From positions 2,728,001-2,792,000 of the forward strand of contig JANFAH010000005.1 in NCBI GenBank assembly GCA_024663395.1: a stretch of 64,000 nt of DNA, in the 5' to 3' direction. The notes under the pieces are model-generated. The model made no database searches, was not told the DNA's origin, and saw nothing but the letters and a program-made list of their open reading frames with translations. Shown here in pieces: positions 31,379-45,300 of the stretch. Source of the stretch: Pisolithus tinctorius. Its lineage: Eukaryota; Basidiomycota; Agaricomycetes; Boletales; Pisolithaceae. Each line of letters begins with the position of its first letter. Position 1 is the stretch's first letter. A program made the translations under genes and the position numbers.

Positions 31379-32357
31379 TGTACAGGATGGTGCAGGAGAT
31401 GTGAGGTAAGGCAACTTAGGGGGGATTGGAGGAGAGAGAGATTGGGGGAAGCACTGTAGGGAATGTAATTTCCCTACAAGGGGAATTGTTTTATTTTGTT
31501 TGTTTTACTTGGTTCACATTCTAGATACTTGTTCCTATGAGTTGTACTTAGATTTCGCTTTTTTGGTTGCTTGGTCAGCAGTAGTACTATTTGTGCACAG
31601 ATTTTCCTTAAGACCAATAGATGAGCTACCTCAGAGATGAGAAGACCAAGTTTGAGTCAGGCCAGTCTTGCCCATAGACTGTTATAGAAGCCCCCAGATG
31701 TCCCCTCCATCCTTGCTAAGGCTACAGAAGCCCCTTTTGGCCCTACTCACTCACTTCAGTCAACCCCCTTTGGAGACCTATTAGGTCTGGAAATTTTGAT
31801 AGATGTATTAACCTAATAGATGTCATTTTGTCGGGAATTCTCCAGAACAGTGATTTAATACAGTTGGAGAAAATGATTTCTCCATAATATATATAAATAT
31901 TATACATCAAATCAAAGGGTAGCTGGGGTCCAAATTGGGCTTTCTCCAGGCTAAATATGTAGACCCCCTTTCCAGGTTGAACCTGGGCTTTCCCCAGGCT
32001 AAATAGACCTGCTTGTGCTATTCAGGCCATCAGGGCATGGAGGAGATGATGGCAGCAGGGATAGTTGCAGATATGTTCAAATTCCTATGTGCCTGTCATC
32101 ATAGTTGCACTCCTGTTTGACTCTACCATTGACATTTCCAAACCCTTGAGGTCAAATCTTATCTTATCTTATCTATATCTCAACAGCAACAGCTGTGGTT
32201 TCAGAGTACAGTCATAGTTTCAAATCTATCACTCTATCACCATTATATAATCCCATAGCCTGTCCATAGCCATTCCAGTACTACTGTGAGCCCAATATTG
32301 TTCATATTCACTATTGTACAGTACTAATGACATTGCAAGGCATCTGGTAACTACATG
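31379..32357. other. No supported gene
   Basis: AT-rich, CpG-poor spacer between the transposon and the 3' end of the NLR gene. It has a small (TCTTA)n run near 32157 and two similar CCAGGCTAAAT segments near 31950 and 31995. No frames with protein character were seen. Confidence 0.5.
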
Positions 32358-35300
32358 TCAGTACTCAGTGGCTTCCTTCAAACATTTGTGCCAACTTTTC
32401 CCATGTGCCATCAGGCTCAAGTCCAACTCTATACAATGACCTATGGGTATGATTGATGTGGTCCACACTGAGTAAAATGGTTGCCTGAATGCTGGAGGTA
32501 TCCAAAGCAGTAACCTTCCCTGTGGGCCCCTGATCCATCCATCATAATCAAGCTTGACTTCTTGAGCAAACATGTTGGGCATAAACCCATCAAAGAGTTG
32601 TTCAGGGTCATGTAGTGCATGTGAAGGTGATGATGAAAAGGAGATGGGATAACCCTTGATAACTGTAGCTCCCTTGAGTTAAACCAAAATGGATAACAAG
32701 TGAAGGATACTCACTATCTGTAGAGTGAGATAGCACAGCTATGCACTTTGGATTGAAGGTTCTCACTTTCAGCTTCTCATGGTCACTGATTATATCTCCA
32801 CAGCTCTGAACATCCCAGACTCTGATGGTGTTGTCATTTGAGCATGACACAATGCACTTGCCATCAGGGGAGAATGCAACTGAATTGACTGCATCTGTAT
32901 GACTCTCAAGAGGGCTGCCAACCTGCACACCCCTCTCAACATCCCAAATCCTCACAGTCTTGTCATCTGAGCCTGAAATAATTGTCTTCCCATTGGGGGA
33001 AAATGCAACTGAAAAGACTGCATCATTATGCCCCAAAAGAGGACTGCCAACTTGCACACCCCTCTCAACATCCCAGATCCTTATAGTCCCATCCCAAGAG
33101 CCTGAGACAATCCTCTTCCCATCAGGGGAGAACACAACAGAAAAGACTGGACCTGTGTGGGCCTCAAGAGGGCTACCAATTTGTGTACCCCTACCTGTAT
33201 TCCAGACCCTCACAGTCTTGTCCCTTGAACCTGAGGCAATCTTCCCATCAAGGGAGAATGCCACTGATTCAACTGCAGAAGTATGACCCTCAAGTGGGCT
33301 TCCAATCTGTACACCCCTTCCAGCATCCCATACCCTCACAGTTTGGTCATCTGAGCCTGAGGCAATCCTCTTTCCATCAGGGGAGAATGCAACTGAGAAG
33401 ATGGCATCTGTATGCCCCTCAATGGGGCTGAAAATCTGCACCCCACTGCCCACATCCCACACCCTCACAGTTTCATCCCAAGAGCCTGAAGCAATCATCT
33501 CCCCATCAGGAGAGAGTGCAACTGCATTGACAGCATCACTATGGCCCTCAAGTTTTCTAACCAGTGCACCTCTTTCAACATCCCACACTCTCACAGTCTT
33601 GTCATCTGAACCTGATACTATCTTCTTCCCATCTGAAGAGAATGCAACAGACTTGACTGCAGATGCACCCCTGTCAGGAGGGCTACCCATCTGAAGACAT
33701 GCCTGTGGTGCATTCCAGACCCTCACAGTTCTGTCCCAAGAACCTGAGACAATCTGTTTCCCAGCAGGGGAGAATGCAACTGAATTGACTCCATTTGTAT
33801 GGCCTTCAAGTGGGCTGCCAATCTGCACACCAATCTCAGCATCCCAGACCCTCACAGTGTTGTCCTTTGAGCCTGAGACAATGCTCTTCCCATTGAGGGA
33901 GAATGCAACTGAATCGACTCCATCTGTATGGCCCTCAAGAGGGCCCCCAATCTGCACACCCCTCTCAGCATCCCAGATCCTTACAGTGTTGTCCCTTGAA
34001 CCTGAGACAATCCTCTTCCCATCAGGGGAGAATGCAACTGAATTGACTCCATCTGTATGGCCCTCAAGAGGGCCCCCAATCTGTACACCCCTCTCAGCAT
34101 CCCAGACCCTCACAGTGTTGTCCATTGAACCTGAGACAATCCTCTTCCCATCAGGGGAGAATGCAACTGAATTGACTCCATCTGTATGGCCCTCAAGAGG
34201 GCCCCCAATCTGCACACCAATCTCAGCATCCCAGACCCTCACAGTGTTGTCCCTTGAGCCTGAGACAATCCTCTTCCCATCAGGGGAGAATGCAACTGAA
34301 TTGACTCCATCTGTATGGCCCTCAAGAGGGCCCCCAATCTGCACACCCCTCTCAGCATCCCAGACCCTCACAGTGTTGTCCCTTGAGCCTGAGACAATCC
34401 TCTTCCCATTGGGGGAGAATGCAACTGAATTGACTCCATCTGTATGGCCCTCAAGAGGGCCCCCAATCTGCACACCCCTCTCAGCATCCCAGACCCTCAC
34501 AGTGTTGTCCCTTGAACCTGAGACAATCCTCTTCCCATCAGGGGAGAATGTGAATGAATTGACTCCATCTGTATGACCTTTAAGAAAGCTGCCAATCTGC
34601 ACACCAATCTCAGCATCCCAGACCCTCACAGTGTTGTCCCTTGAACCTGAGACAATCCTCTTCCCATCAGGGGAGAATGCAACTGATTTGACTCCATCTT
34701 TATGGCTCTCAAGTGGGCTGCCAATCTGCACACCAATCTCAGCATCCCAGACCCTCACAGTGTTGTCCCTTGAACCTGAGACAATCCTCTTCCCATCAGG
34801 GGAGAATGCAACTGAGTTGACTCCATCTGTATGGCCCTCAAGAGGGCCCCCAATCTGCACACCCCTCTCAACATCCCAGACCCTCACAGTGTTGTCCCTT
34901 GAACTTGAGACAATCCTCTTCCCATCAGGGGAGAATGTAACTGATTTGACTCCATCTGTATGGCCCTCAAGAGGGCCCCCAATCTGCACACCCCTCTCAA
35001 CATCCCAGACCCTCACAGTGTTGTCCCTTGAACTTGAGACAATCCTCTTCCCATCAGGGGAGAATGTAACTGATTTGACTTCAGAAGTATGACCATGCAG
35101 TAGTTGCTGTTCAACTGGCCACCTGTTCAAGCCTCCCAACACCACTCTAGCCAGGCCTGGGAAATTTGGCAAGAGCATCATTGATAGCAATGCATTGGAT
35201 GGAATAAATGGCAATGCAGAAGCATATAGGTGTGGAGTGCTGTGCACCATCACACTACCAAAATTCTGAATCAACTTGATTTCATCTTCTACCAATTCCA

Positions 35301-37918
35301 ATATATCCTTGAAGCCATCTTGTCCCTTCACTGTTGTGTCAGATGTCATCAAATACTGTACATATGGTACTCACCTGTAGCCATGTTGCAACAGTACCAA
35401 GAGCTTTCACCCCCTTCCCAACCATCCCCAGAAGGCTTATTATCTCCAGCCAGAACAGAATTTTTTTACTTCCAATGATAGCCTTCACCAACACTGCAAG
35501 TTCCAAGTCAAACACCATCTTCTGCAGATGCCGTGCCCAGAATCGACTGGAGTAGGAGAGGTGGTGTGGAATCTTCTCCTCGATTCTCTTTGACAGATCA
35601 TCAACTTCAGCATTGGCAAGATAAGAGCTTTCCAATTCACAGATGTTGAATCGAAGATTGTCATGAAGAATCTGCAATGCAGCAAATGCTAGGTCTTTTG
35701 TATGTTGTGTGTTGGAGGTGTCAATGAAGTAGATACCACTCCGTGAATGATCCGTCAGGAAATCATAGAAGGACTCGTGAAGAGGCCGCACAGCAGAGAC
35801 ACGGTCCACAATGCCACCCAGCACTGGAGACATGAACTCGAGGATGAGAATAACATCATAGCGGTCCTGCTTGTTTGGGAAATTTTCGCGCATCGAATTC
35901 AAGGCTGCCATAGGAAGAGGTTCTAGTGTCATTACGATTTGCTGCATCACGGAGCGATATTGTTCCAGGCGTTTCCCAGATTGGGGTATGCTCCCCTCCA
36001 GTATCGCAAAGTAAGTCGTGTCCAGGAGTGTTCTTGCTTCTTCCGACTCGAGCGCCATCAAATCGTCGTAGCGTTCCTTCAGAGTTACTCCAGGTTTACC
36101 TGGCCTGATGAACTCGCAAGCCCGACGAGCCCACTCGAACAGGCCATCAGATTTTTTGACGACATTCTGGACTTCTGTTGCTCCGATGCTGGGAAAACGG
36201 CCAAGTTCCTTGGAAACATATAACCGGATGTCACGTTCCACCAACTCCCGACGGACGTTGTCCAATGAGGTTGCCTTCACGTGTGGAACATCCCTCATGG
36301 CACGTTCGATGTCCGGCAATGTTCTGGACGTCAAAAGAATCCGGAAATTGGCTGGTAGATGCGTAGCTTCCGACGTTTTCAGAAGGCTCAGGATATCCTT
36401 CCTCGATCTCTCCGGCCCGCTTTCATCCAAAGCATCGATTACCACGACCACATTCCCGACTATCTCTCCATTAATCTTCGATAGCGGCTCCAAGATGAAT
36501 CGTTCCCACTGCTGTGCCACATCGCGTGTGGTCTTCAGAGTGTGGTTATTTGACACCACATTCGACAATGCTCGTCGAAATGCCGGATCACGATCCGCCA
36601 GATCACGGGCGATGGTAGTCAGAATCTTTTCCTCCCGTCGTTCGGCCTGCCTGTCGCGAGCGAAGCAGAAACAGGTGCCGGGTGCTCCCACAGCCTTGAC
36701 CCACGACGCGATTGTGTGGGCAATGGCGGACTTTCCTCTTCCGGCCTGCCCGTGGAGCCACAAGATACGAGGCGCATTGTCGTCACTTCTGGTGATCCAG
36801 TCGATGATATCCTTCAAAATTTCTGTCCTGGTACCGTCGAGGCATTTCTTGGTCGTATTCAAGCCCGCACCAGCTGCGTAAGCCATGCCTTCGAGGTTCA
36901 GGTCTTCAAGCACGTGGGACATGTTGACCTGGATATCCCGTATCGCACGATCTCGATATTGTTGCATCAGGTCGCTCAGATTCTTGACGTGGCCACGGGC
37001 GACGGTCTGCGGGTCGGAAACAAGGCTGTCCCCAATTCTTATCGCTGACGATGTATCACATCAGCACACCGAAGCGGATCAGAGGACCATGATAAGCATA
37101 GAACCTACAGATATTCCTCTTTTCGCAATATTTTATGACGAACAGCGCTGCGACACTCATCTCCTGTGAAATCCTCCGTAACGTCTCTTTCATGCTATCC
37201 ATATTCTCGATAGTATCCTTTTCCATAAGAAATTCGTAGAGATCCTTTACGGTATTGAGGAGGCCGAACACCTCGCCGTCTAGGTTTGCTTGGTTGATGA
37301 GCAACTAATAAGGACTACGTGAGCGAGAGATCCATGAAAAGGAAGGGGGAAGTACTTGAGAAGCAGCGGTGAGAATCCCAAGTGCAAACTGGACATAAGG
37401 GTGGACCTGTGCGCTTACATCAGAGCATGCAAGCGACCGAAGTTTAAACCGCCTACATTGGATAGAGTGGTAGCAAAGGATTTGAACAATTTGAGAGGCT
37501 GGAGAATCGCCTCGATACTTTGAATCTTCGTCACCGCGATATCGGCCTGCCCGACAAGACCCACAGCTGTTTCCAATACTTGGGGGATGGGCTTCGTGTC
37601 CTGTTGTGCAGTATTGATTTGACCGCCAAGTCTGGTGTGGGTTGTCTCTGTAGTGGGAGGCTCTGATCGAGCCTGGTTCGACCGATGAAAGAGGTGTCCC
37701 ATCCTGGAGAACAGATTTCGAGGGGTATTCGCCGATGGTCCAGCGGCCGAGGGGGCGTCGGCAGAGGGGTGAGATGCTCCTTCAGACTGTTTGGGCAGAT
37801 ATCAATAAATACTATCGCGTGCAAGGTACAAAATGTGTACCGAAGGAATGTCAGGTGCGGTCGAGCTTGGTCTTTCGGAGCTAAACAAACGATGTTTCTT
37901 CAACTGCTTGCGAGCCAT
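32358..37918 (-). CDS. NACHT-WD40 protein (NLR-like), 18 WD40 repeats
   Basis: Exons (minus) 37918-37841, 37786-37457, 37406-37356, 37304-37109, 37044-35375, 35325-32715 and 32662-32358; 1746 aa, all phases agree. Residues 1-240 are a low-complexity start and a helical domain. Then comes the NACHT ATPase with Walker A GQAGRGKS (about residue 317), Walker B VVVIDALDE, and the RILLTSRTLPDIE sensor-like segment. A linker with HSTPHLYASALPF precedes the WD40 repeats (about 860-1640), and the tail contains RGPQGRLLLWIP. The layout is that of fungal NWD/HET-E-type receptors, in which the WD40 part recognises a ligand and NACHT oligomerises. That role is inferred here; no N-terminal effector domain was recognised. 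The acceptor before exon 6 (GAAG|GGA) is chosen for phase. The WD40 exon is nearly free of CpG, while the NACHT exon is not. Confidence 0.9.
33800..35095 (-). repeat. Ten near-identical 129-bp WD40-coding repeats
   Basis: The first ten WD40 repeats (43 residues each, HTDGVNSVAFSPDGKRIVSG-type) differ at only a few places. These are mainly E(R/I)GVQ, IG(G/S), the residue before DNTVR (R, M or K), and the start (T/K, N/K). The last eight repeats (32830-33800) are much more diverged. Homogeneity at the DNA level points to recent amplification or gene conversion. Confidence 0.92.
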
Positions 37919-38863
37919 TGAGAAATGCGTATGTTGTGTAAGCTTTGTAGGTTGGATTCGAGGTTGAGGGGTGTAAAACAGACAGTTTCAGACTCAGGTG
38001 TTGAAAGCGCCGCCACCCTCAGGTAGACACGTTGCAGGTGGCACTGCTGCAGGCATGGGGCGCGGGCCAGACACAGACGGAATTGCGCTATCTTCTATAT
38101 CGAATGCTTACGATAAGAAAGTCGACTCCCTCGTGCTCGCGTTGAAGAGGACGTCGATGCCAAGTCTACGAACGCTTTCGCTATGCAGTGGGAGTTGTAG
38201 TATTACTCTCGCATCCAGTTTTGTAACTCGTGGACGAAGGCCCCAGTCATCGATCGAGTTCAGTCCAGCAGTAAGGATTCAGCTTTAGCTCACGGTTGGC
38301 TCGTGTATTTCACAACACACGAACTCCTCGTTTCGACGAGCTTGCGCGCTGCTTCGGTCGCGCACCGCTTCGATGACAGTGTAGGCCTTCTTGCTCTGTT
38401 AACTGATTTCGAAAATTTCCGCCAACAACGTCAACGACAAGATCATCGTCGCCACGTATTATTCCCTATCGATCCTACACCCTTCCGCCCGTAACACCGC
38501 TCTCCTCGGAGGTCGGCGGGCACGCAGGGGTGCAAACAACAGAGGGTAGCTCGTTGCTCCTCACACCAACGTTCCCTTCCAGAGAACTGGCATTCTACCA
38601 TCTCGTTCGCAATGGCGTATTGCCAGATATCGACGCCGCGACAGTTGCGAAATAACGAGCATCGTTATAACGGCATGCTACAGAGAAAACAAGTTGGACA
38701 CCACGGATTCGGCGATGAGGTTCAAAGTACTATGCACTTTAAATTGCTTCCAGAGGTGAGAACGAAAGCGGGGATTTTATGGCAGAAATTATATGCTCAA
38801 CTGGTTCATTTCTAAAGGCACCAGGAGGTAAAGCAGGCATTGATGCACAGGACGATCGTGTTC

Positions 38864-38898
<35 letters not shown>

Positions 38899-39723
38899 CT
38901 TCACACACGCCTGGCATGCCGCCATGGCACAGGTGTCCTATTCGAATAATGTCTGCTCTCCTCGCAGATTTACTTGTGTGCCGCAATTATTGGCTAACGA
39001 GGTCATTTCTCCTTTGGTCTTCTAGCCTCCTGAGCCTGTGCTTGTCGCGGGCGGAACGGTTTTCGCACCCTGCTACCACACAATTCACGAAATCTGCTCG
39101 ATTGACTTGCCGTTCATGATGACACCAGGTAGGTGAATCCAACCGTGAAGCCGAAGCGGAGCTTGTTCATGCTCAATCTTGATCGATCCAGCCTAGTTTA
39201 ACAACGAGGTAATATTATTCACCAGTGTCTTCGCAGAGAAGATAATCTCTTATCGGGATTCCAGCAAGTCCTTCGTCAAAGTTTGCAAGGTTAGGCTGAG
39301 TCCAGCCTTTACTTCATTCACTGCGGAAACGGGTTTTTAATCAGGTCCGGAGATAGTCGGGTCAATGACAATAACCGTTGTATATCCTGAGAGTAGCTAC
39401 TCCTAATAATATGTCTGAATATAGTGCTGAAGTGTTCTCGTTTTGGAGCATAATCTGGTTGGATTTGCATGCCTATCACCATGATGATTTTTCCCTTTGC
39501 AACAATAATCAGATCAGATTTGAATGTGACTATGAGCTATGTACACCGAGTTAAATTGTATAAATGCAATTGATCCTCCCACCTTCAGTCGTGTTTTTCA
39601 GGATAACCAGATCAGATTATATTTGATGAGTGCCTAGTACAACACATGCTTCCAAAATGCCTACCCAGTGCCCCCAGCCATGCAAAAAAATCACCCACAT
39701 TTGCTTGCTCCCCTCCTTGGTGA
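37919..39723. other. Upstream region of the NLR gene; (TC)n at 38867-38895; no supported gene
   Basis: Frames here are short (for example plus 37998-38288, 38303-38494) and show no domain. A 29-nt TC microsatellite lies at 38867-38895. Composition is CpG-rich up to about 39.1 kb and then declines. Confidence 0.5.
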
Positions 39724-41917
39724 ATGGCAGGATATGATGCATTTGCAGAGGCTCACAGGTGGCACCCCACTGCTGATGCCTGGGTCCCAGTTGATGAGCC
39801 AGGAGGGAGCTCATCATGGTCGTCACATACCACAGACCCAGATACACATGACGCCCTTCAGCTCCTTGCACCTTCAACACCAAAGACTTCCGAGTGGTGG
39901 AGCGATACCTGGATCCCAGTCATTGAGCCAGAATATTAATAGCATCACATGTGGACATCACATACCACAGATGAACATGGTGCCCTCAAACACCCCGCAG
40001 GGCACTCGCCTCCCTTCTGTGCCAGGCCTAGATGATCCATTTGGCCCTGGCCCTGCTCAGTGAAGAGACCACAGTGGACCATCGGTCAGTCACTACTAAT
40101 CATTGTTGTCAGTTGATCAACTCACCCTATCTGCCAAGCTCTTGTCACCTGAGTTCTCCTTTGATATGATGGAGCCAACCAGTGCCATCGATTCACAGGG
40201 ATCGCAGGACGAGGTATCCTATCCACACTGAGGAAACCAACCAAGCCAACATCTTGGCTTCACTCCTTACCATGGGGGTGTCAATGGTCATGACGAAACA
40301 TCCTTCTTGTATGCTGGAAGACCTTCCCATAGTCAGTCAAATGGCAGAGGACGTAGTGAGACACCAATGGAAGACTATCAGACTTTATATTCAGCATCCT
40401 GCTCTCAAACTGGATCTTACCAAGGAGACCAGCTTAGCTTGCATGCTACAGTTGCACAGCTCACAGCTCATGTCAAACACCTCAGCAAGGCCAACACCAG
40501 CATGGAAGAACAGCTTACCAGCATCAGGGAGGCAACTGAATCTCTCATTTCATGCCTTGAAACTGTCAAGCAAATGCTTAGAGAACTGCAGGAGAAATGT
40601 GTGGATCAACAGAAGCATACTTCGTTGAGAACAAATTCAAATGACCATTCTGTTCTCAAGGTACATTATGCTATCATTCAGTATCAGAGTGTGCACTCAC
40701 CGGGCACCAGTCTATTATCCAGCTGCTCTTCTCTCACATGTGTGGAATTGAGTGTGAAGGGACAAAAAGAAACCGCATCACAGCCCTTGCTGCTATCAAA
40801 CCACTCGAGAATGATGAACCTTTCATATCGACAAGTGACAGCACATGTCTTTGGCACCCCAACTGGCTCAGCAACATAGACGACAAACTGAATGACATGT
40901 TCATTAAAGAAGTTGCCAAGCATGTCTTTAATAATGAAAAGGTATCATCTGGTAGTGCATGAATAATATGAGAATTGCAAGCGCTCACCTGACATGCAAT
41001 AGAGCCAGAGGGAACAGCTCCAATTAAAAACCATACCTGACAAGTCTTTCAACCTCCAAATAATGAAAGATTGCACAAAAACATACTTCCGCACAATCCA
41101 CAAAAGGGTAAAAGAGGAAACGAGCGATCAAGGTGCACACAGGACTAAGGAGAGGCTGGGACAGAATTGTCAGCAAGCTCAGTGTGTTACGGTACTTGAA
41201 CTCTCACAGATATCGTGCCTGAGTGTGCCTGACATACTGGTAGGTTGCAACAGCTAGATGCAAGGCAGCGTCACAGTATGAAGTGGAAACTGGACATCAG
41301 GGCACAGAAGCCCTCATCCTTACCGACCTCGGATCTGATATTATCAGCTGCAACGATGATGAGGTTAGCAACAACATGCTCCAGTGAAGGAAGGATGCAG
41401 AGGTTGGGCAATCTGCAAACCAGGTTGTAGGTCAGGCTTGGCACTCAGTTGATGTAAGTTAAATTCATATCTGAGTGGCAAAGGTGACTCACGAATCCGG
41501 CCATATTAGTATGTTGCATTTCTGCACTATCTCAGCTTGCATGCCATGAAGCAGTGGCAAGATGTAACTGAGGACCTGAATGTGAATACTAGCAATACAA
41601 ATCAGGAACCACAGCATAAATGTCACAAAACCATGAAGAAGGTGCACAAATGGGTCTTTGATGTTGCCCCAAAGCATTTGAGTTGCAACATGCCACTGGC
41701 AAAGGCCATGGTCTTCAGGGTGATGGTAGACAAGAGGTGGTTAGATGAACACCTGGGAATGGTGGTGCACGAGGGCATCAGCTGGCTAAAAGGCTTCTAT
41801 TCTCGCATCAACCAAGAAGAGCTTTTCGAGGCAGATGCCACCTACCTCAAAGAATTGGATGAATGGCTCAAGATGTCTAATGAAAATGGGTCATCGGATG
41901 ACAAAAACAAGTATTGA
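39724..41917 (+). CDS. Multi-exon lineage-specific protein with coiled coil (model incomplete)
   Basis: Protein-like frames in order: 39724-39939 (Trp-rich, AFAEAHRWHPTADAW, ends EPEY then stop), 40307-40640 (coiled coil with AHVKHLSKANTSMEEQL and LETVKQMLRELQEK), 40738-40960 (MCGIECEGTKRNRITALAAIKPLENDEP and WHPNWLSNIDDKLNDMF), 41063-41257 (basic, CTKTYFRTIHKRVKEET) and 41537-41917 (LSLHAMKQWQDV, EGISWLKGFYSRINQEELF). Splice-type motifs separate them, but I did not fix every junction. I believe this belongs to a family common in Boletales with no known function. Several pieces may be broken. Confidence 0.45.
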
Positions 41918-42368
41918 AACTTTGCTTTGCTGTTCGCGTTCTGAGTAATGCATGTTGTAGGATTTGTGATGCTCTGTTACAAAATTAACAAACATCATGT
42001 TTAATTTACCATCCATCCTTGTAATACATGAACATCTAGACTCCAGTTACTGAGTATTGATTGAGTAGCAAGCTGGGTATCAGTAAACAATAACGCTATG
42101 CACCTTTGCAAGGTCTACTGTTGCCCACACCTTGCGCTGATCCTCTCCAAGTGAAACAACAGTTAATGCCAGTAAGTTACCAATCCAGTCAAATTCCACA
42201 AGCGAAGGGAGGCATGATTCTTGCATTTGGTATTCCCCAAGCTCCCATAATCAGACATCTAAGGCAGAACTTCATGATGTTAGTGTGAACAATGGTTAGT
42301 AGGTCAAATAGGATGATGTACAAGTCATCCCAAATTGTCCTTTGGTTCCCATGGTATGGCTTGAACCA

Positions 42369-45300
42369 TCACATGTGTGCAAACCATAAGCATTGCTTCC
42401 CATCATGTAAGGGTTGATCCAGCTGAAAGATCTCCAGTATCTCTCCATAGCCGTGTGTAGGTACCTGACCTGGTATCATGATGTGAACTAGGGAAGACCA
42501 GTGAGTGCTGACTGCTCTTGAAGCATGAAATTGCTTTCCATTTATCACAACATAGTCGTAGAAGATGCTATTGGGATTGAGAGGAATACTGTGAGGAGTA
42601 GTTGGCTGCTTGTGTTGGCAGTGCACCGGTGAAAGTGGAAAGCACATGTTGAGTGTATGAGTGAGTAATTGATAAGTTTCTGATGAGAAGACGTTTTCAT
42701 GACAGCATGGACTTAGGGAGTAAGTTATCCTGGCTATGCAGTCTATGGTCAGACAGCCATCCATTCATTCTGTGCCAAGGGTAACTCACCATCTGTGCTG
42801 ACCTCATCAAGATCATTGCAGAGGGCAGCAAGCCCTGTGATGGTTCCACATTCCTCATGCGTAGCCTTCTGCATGATTCGTGCAGCTTCTGAGCCGAGGG
42901 ATTTCATGGGATTGGCATGCAGAGAATAGATCTAGAGTTCCATAGTCAGTAAAATAGTATTTGTATTCCAATTTATGAATGTGTTGCACTTACCACCCTC
43001 GAGCTCTTGCATGCACGATGGAACTCCTTGAAAAAGGTTGTCTCGAGTTCGCCATTTGCGTGGTTGTTCGCTTTGAAGGACTTCAGAACCTTGTTAAGGC
43101 ACTCAAATAAAAATGTCCAGAAGTCATGTAGTGGTCCAAAGTTGTGAGTGCAGTTGCTGACATGTGTGGAATAGTGATGATTTGGCTTTATGACACTCGA
43201 TCCATAGAGCTTAAGTTCAAGCACATTAGTGTCATTAATATTGATGTATAGTCTGGGCAATGACATACCTTAATCAACTCGATGTTGTATTCACGTAGTA
43301 ACCGATCAGCCTTGGCAATATTGTGGTTGTTGATTGTGTGCTTGATGAGAATATGGATGGCCAAGGACAGCTTAAGAAAGTTTTCCAGATCGGTAGGATG
43401 AAGGTTGAGTTGCTCATTGCAGTCTTCAGGAACCTTGGGTGTCTCTGCATCGCCTGGAGGGGGAGGTGGGCCACGTATCTGACCTTCAGGCAAGTCTTCG
43501 ACAATCTGGGTCGCTGCCTTTCATTTCTTCTGTGCCTGGGATGGAAACCCATATGTAGTACATAGAAGTACACGAAGATGTATGTGAAACTCACTTGTTT
43601 GACTTTGGCCTGCTGCACCTTCTCGGCTTGCTTTACTACCAGCTGTTGGAGCTTTTCCTGCTTCTTTGCCTTGGCGATGGCCATATTCTCCTGCGCAATA
43701 TGGGACTTTTCAGTTTCAAAAGCTTCCCTTCTGCGTTTCTTGGCTTCTGCGAGGGACGTCTTGTTGTTAGCCTTCTGGGAAGCTTCCTGTTGTTTCTCAG
43801 TTTTGGCCTGCTCAATCGTGGAGATGTAGCAAAAGGGTGCTTCATCAGATGTCTGGCGCAGTAGATAACTGTCCCAAATCTGAGGTACCTATGCCTGTAT
43901 AAGTTGTGAGCTTGATGTCAAGTGTCAATGAAACATACAATGATCGGGCCATATACAGTTGCCAAAAGCAACCACTGATCAGCCGTAAGAGATCCACTGG
44001 CAGGGGTCCCAATGTCAGTTGGCAGTTTGCTGCATGAGCCTGGGATGATAAACTAGTAATGTTTTGAATGTTAAGTCGCTCTCAGAAGGGAAAAATAGGA
44101 CACACATACATCTGCGAGCATGCTGTGTTGCATGGCAAGCTCATGATTTGGCCATAATATCTTGCTTTGAACCCAGATATTGTAAAAGTGTGTCTTCACT
44201 AATCCTGAGAATAGAAGACATGTCAGTTTTATACAGACTTGAAGTAGATATTATGATGCACCCAGGAAGAGATTGTGCATCAGATCTATGATGATTTGTG
44301 CGACCAAGTCGAAATATGGTAGGCGGGATAGCTGCGAATATTGTGTTGCATACTCTTTGACAAAGGTCTTCTGTGCATTCAGCGTTACAAGGTTGCAATA
44401 CTGATTGCCTAAATGGCACTGCTCAGCATCTGTTCATGGCGGAAAAGCTGATATGGATAATAAGTTATTGTATACTGTCTGTGTGAGAGGCGGAAAGACA
44501 TACCTCCTTGCTGAAACGCATTTGGATTCATCTTGTCTGCCACAGATATCCAGCACTCTGTACAAAAATAAGTATGAGAGTGTGATGTGAAGCCTCCAAT
44601 CTTGTGCGCTGCAGGCTTGTCACATACGACTGCAACAAGGGCAACATGGACAAGCTGTCCTAAGATAAGTCAGTAGACACTCGCATAAAATAATATTAGA
44701 CATACCTTCAAGCCACGATTCAGTGGGAACTTTGATACCATGCTTCCAAAGCCACAGTAGATCAGACACAATAGGCTGAAGAAATCGTTGTACCTGGTCC
44801 GGTGGTTGCTCCTTTGGACCAGGCATGATACTCGTGCACATTAGATTTGCTGTCCGATACCTGCAAGGAAGGACAAAGCTGTGTGAGAAGAAAGATGTGA
44901 GGATATCATAAAACTTACCTGTATTCTGGTGGCAGGTTACAGATCAAGAATGATGTTGGAGCCAATGAATGGGATGGCACGATATTGCTCTGAATGTATG
45001 AAAACCTGTCATGAAGTATGTTCAGTTGAATCATAAAGTCAGTGGGAAGAGCATACCAGTCCACACCCAAGTTCACACCTAAGCGAAGCTCACCATTTGG
45101 ACCACCACATTCATTCATCTGGTTTGAAAAGAACAGATTGCCATTGGGACCTTTAAGCTTCATGTGGCAGATATTGCTATTGAATATGTCCATATACATG
45201 CCAGGTTTTTGTGGTTTGTCTTGCCACTCGTCGAGAGTAGCCTCAATGCCAGGAATCTTGAGGATTGACACAATTTGCTCAGACAGTGGGAGATAAGGGT

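Noticed and set aside
32960..35092. Long plus-strand frames of 100-263 codons
   Set aside because: They are antisense shadows of the WD40 exon and show the same 43-codon period. No plus-strand domain or start context.
36108..36881. 257-codon plus-strand frame
   Set aside because: Antisense of the NACHT exon, whose minus-strand frame has Walker A and B motifs.
38303..38494. Possible small gene upstream of the NLR
   Set aside because: Short, no domain, no splice support. Composition alone is not enough.
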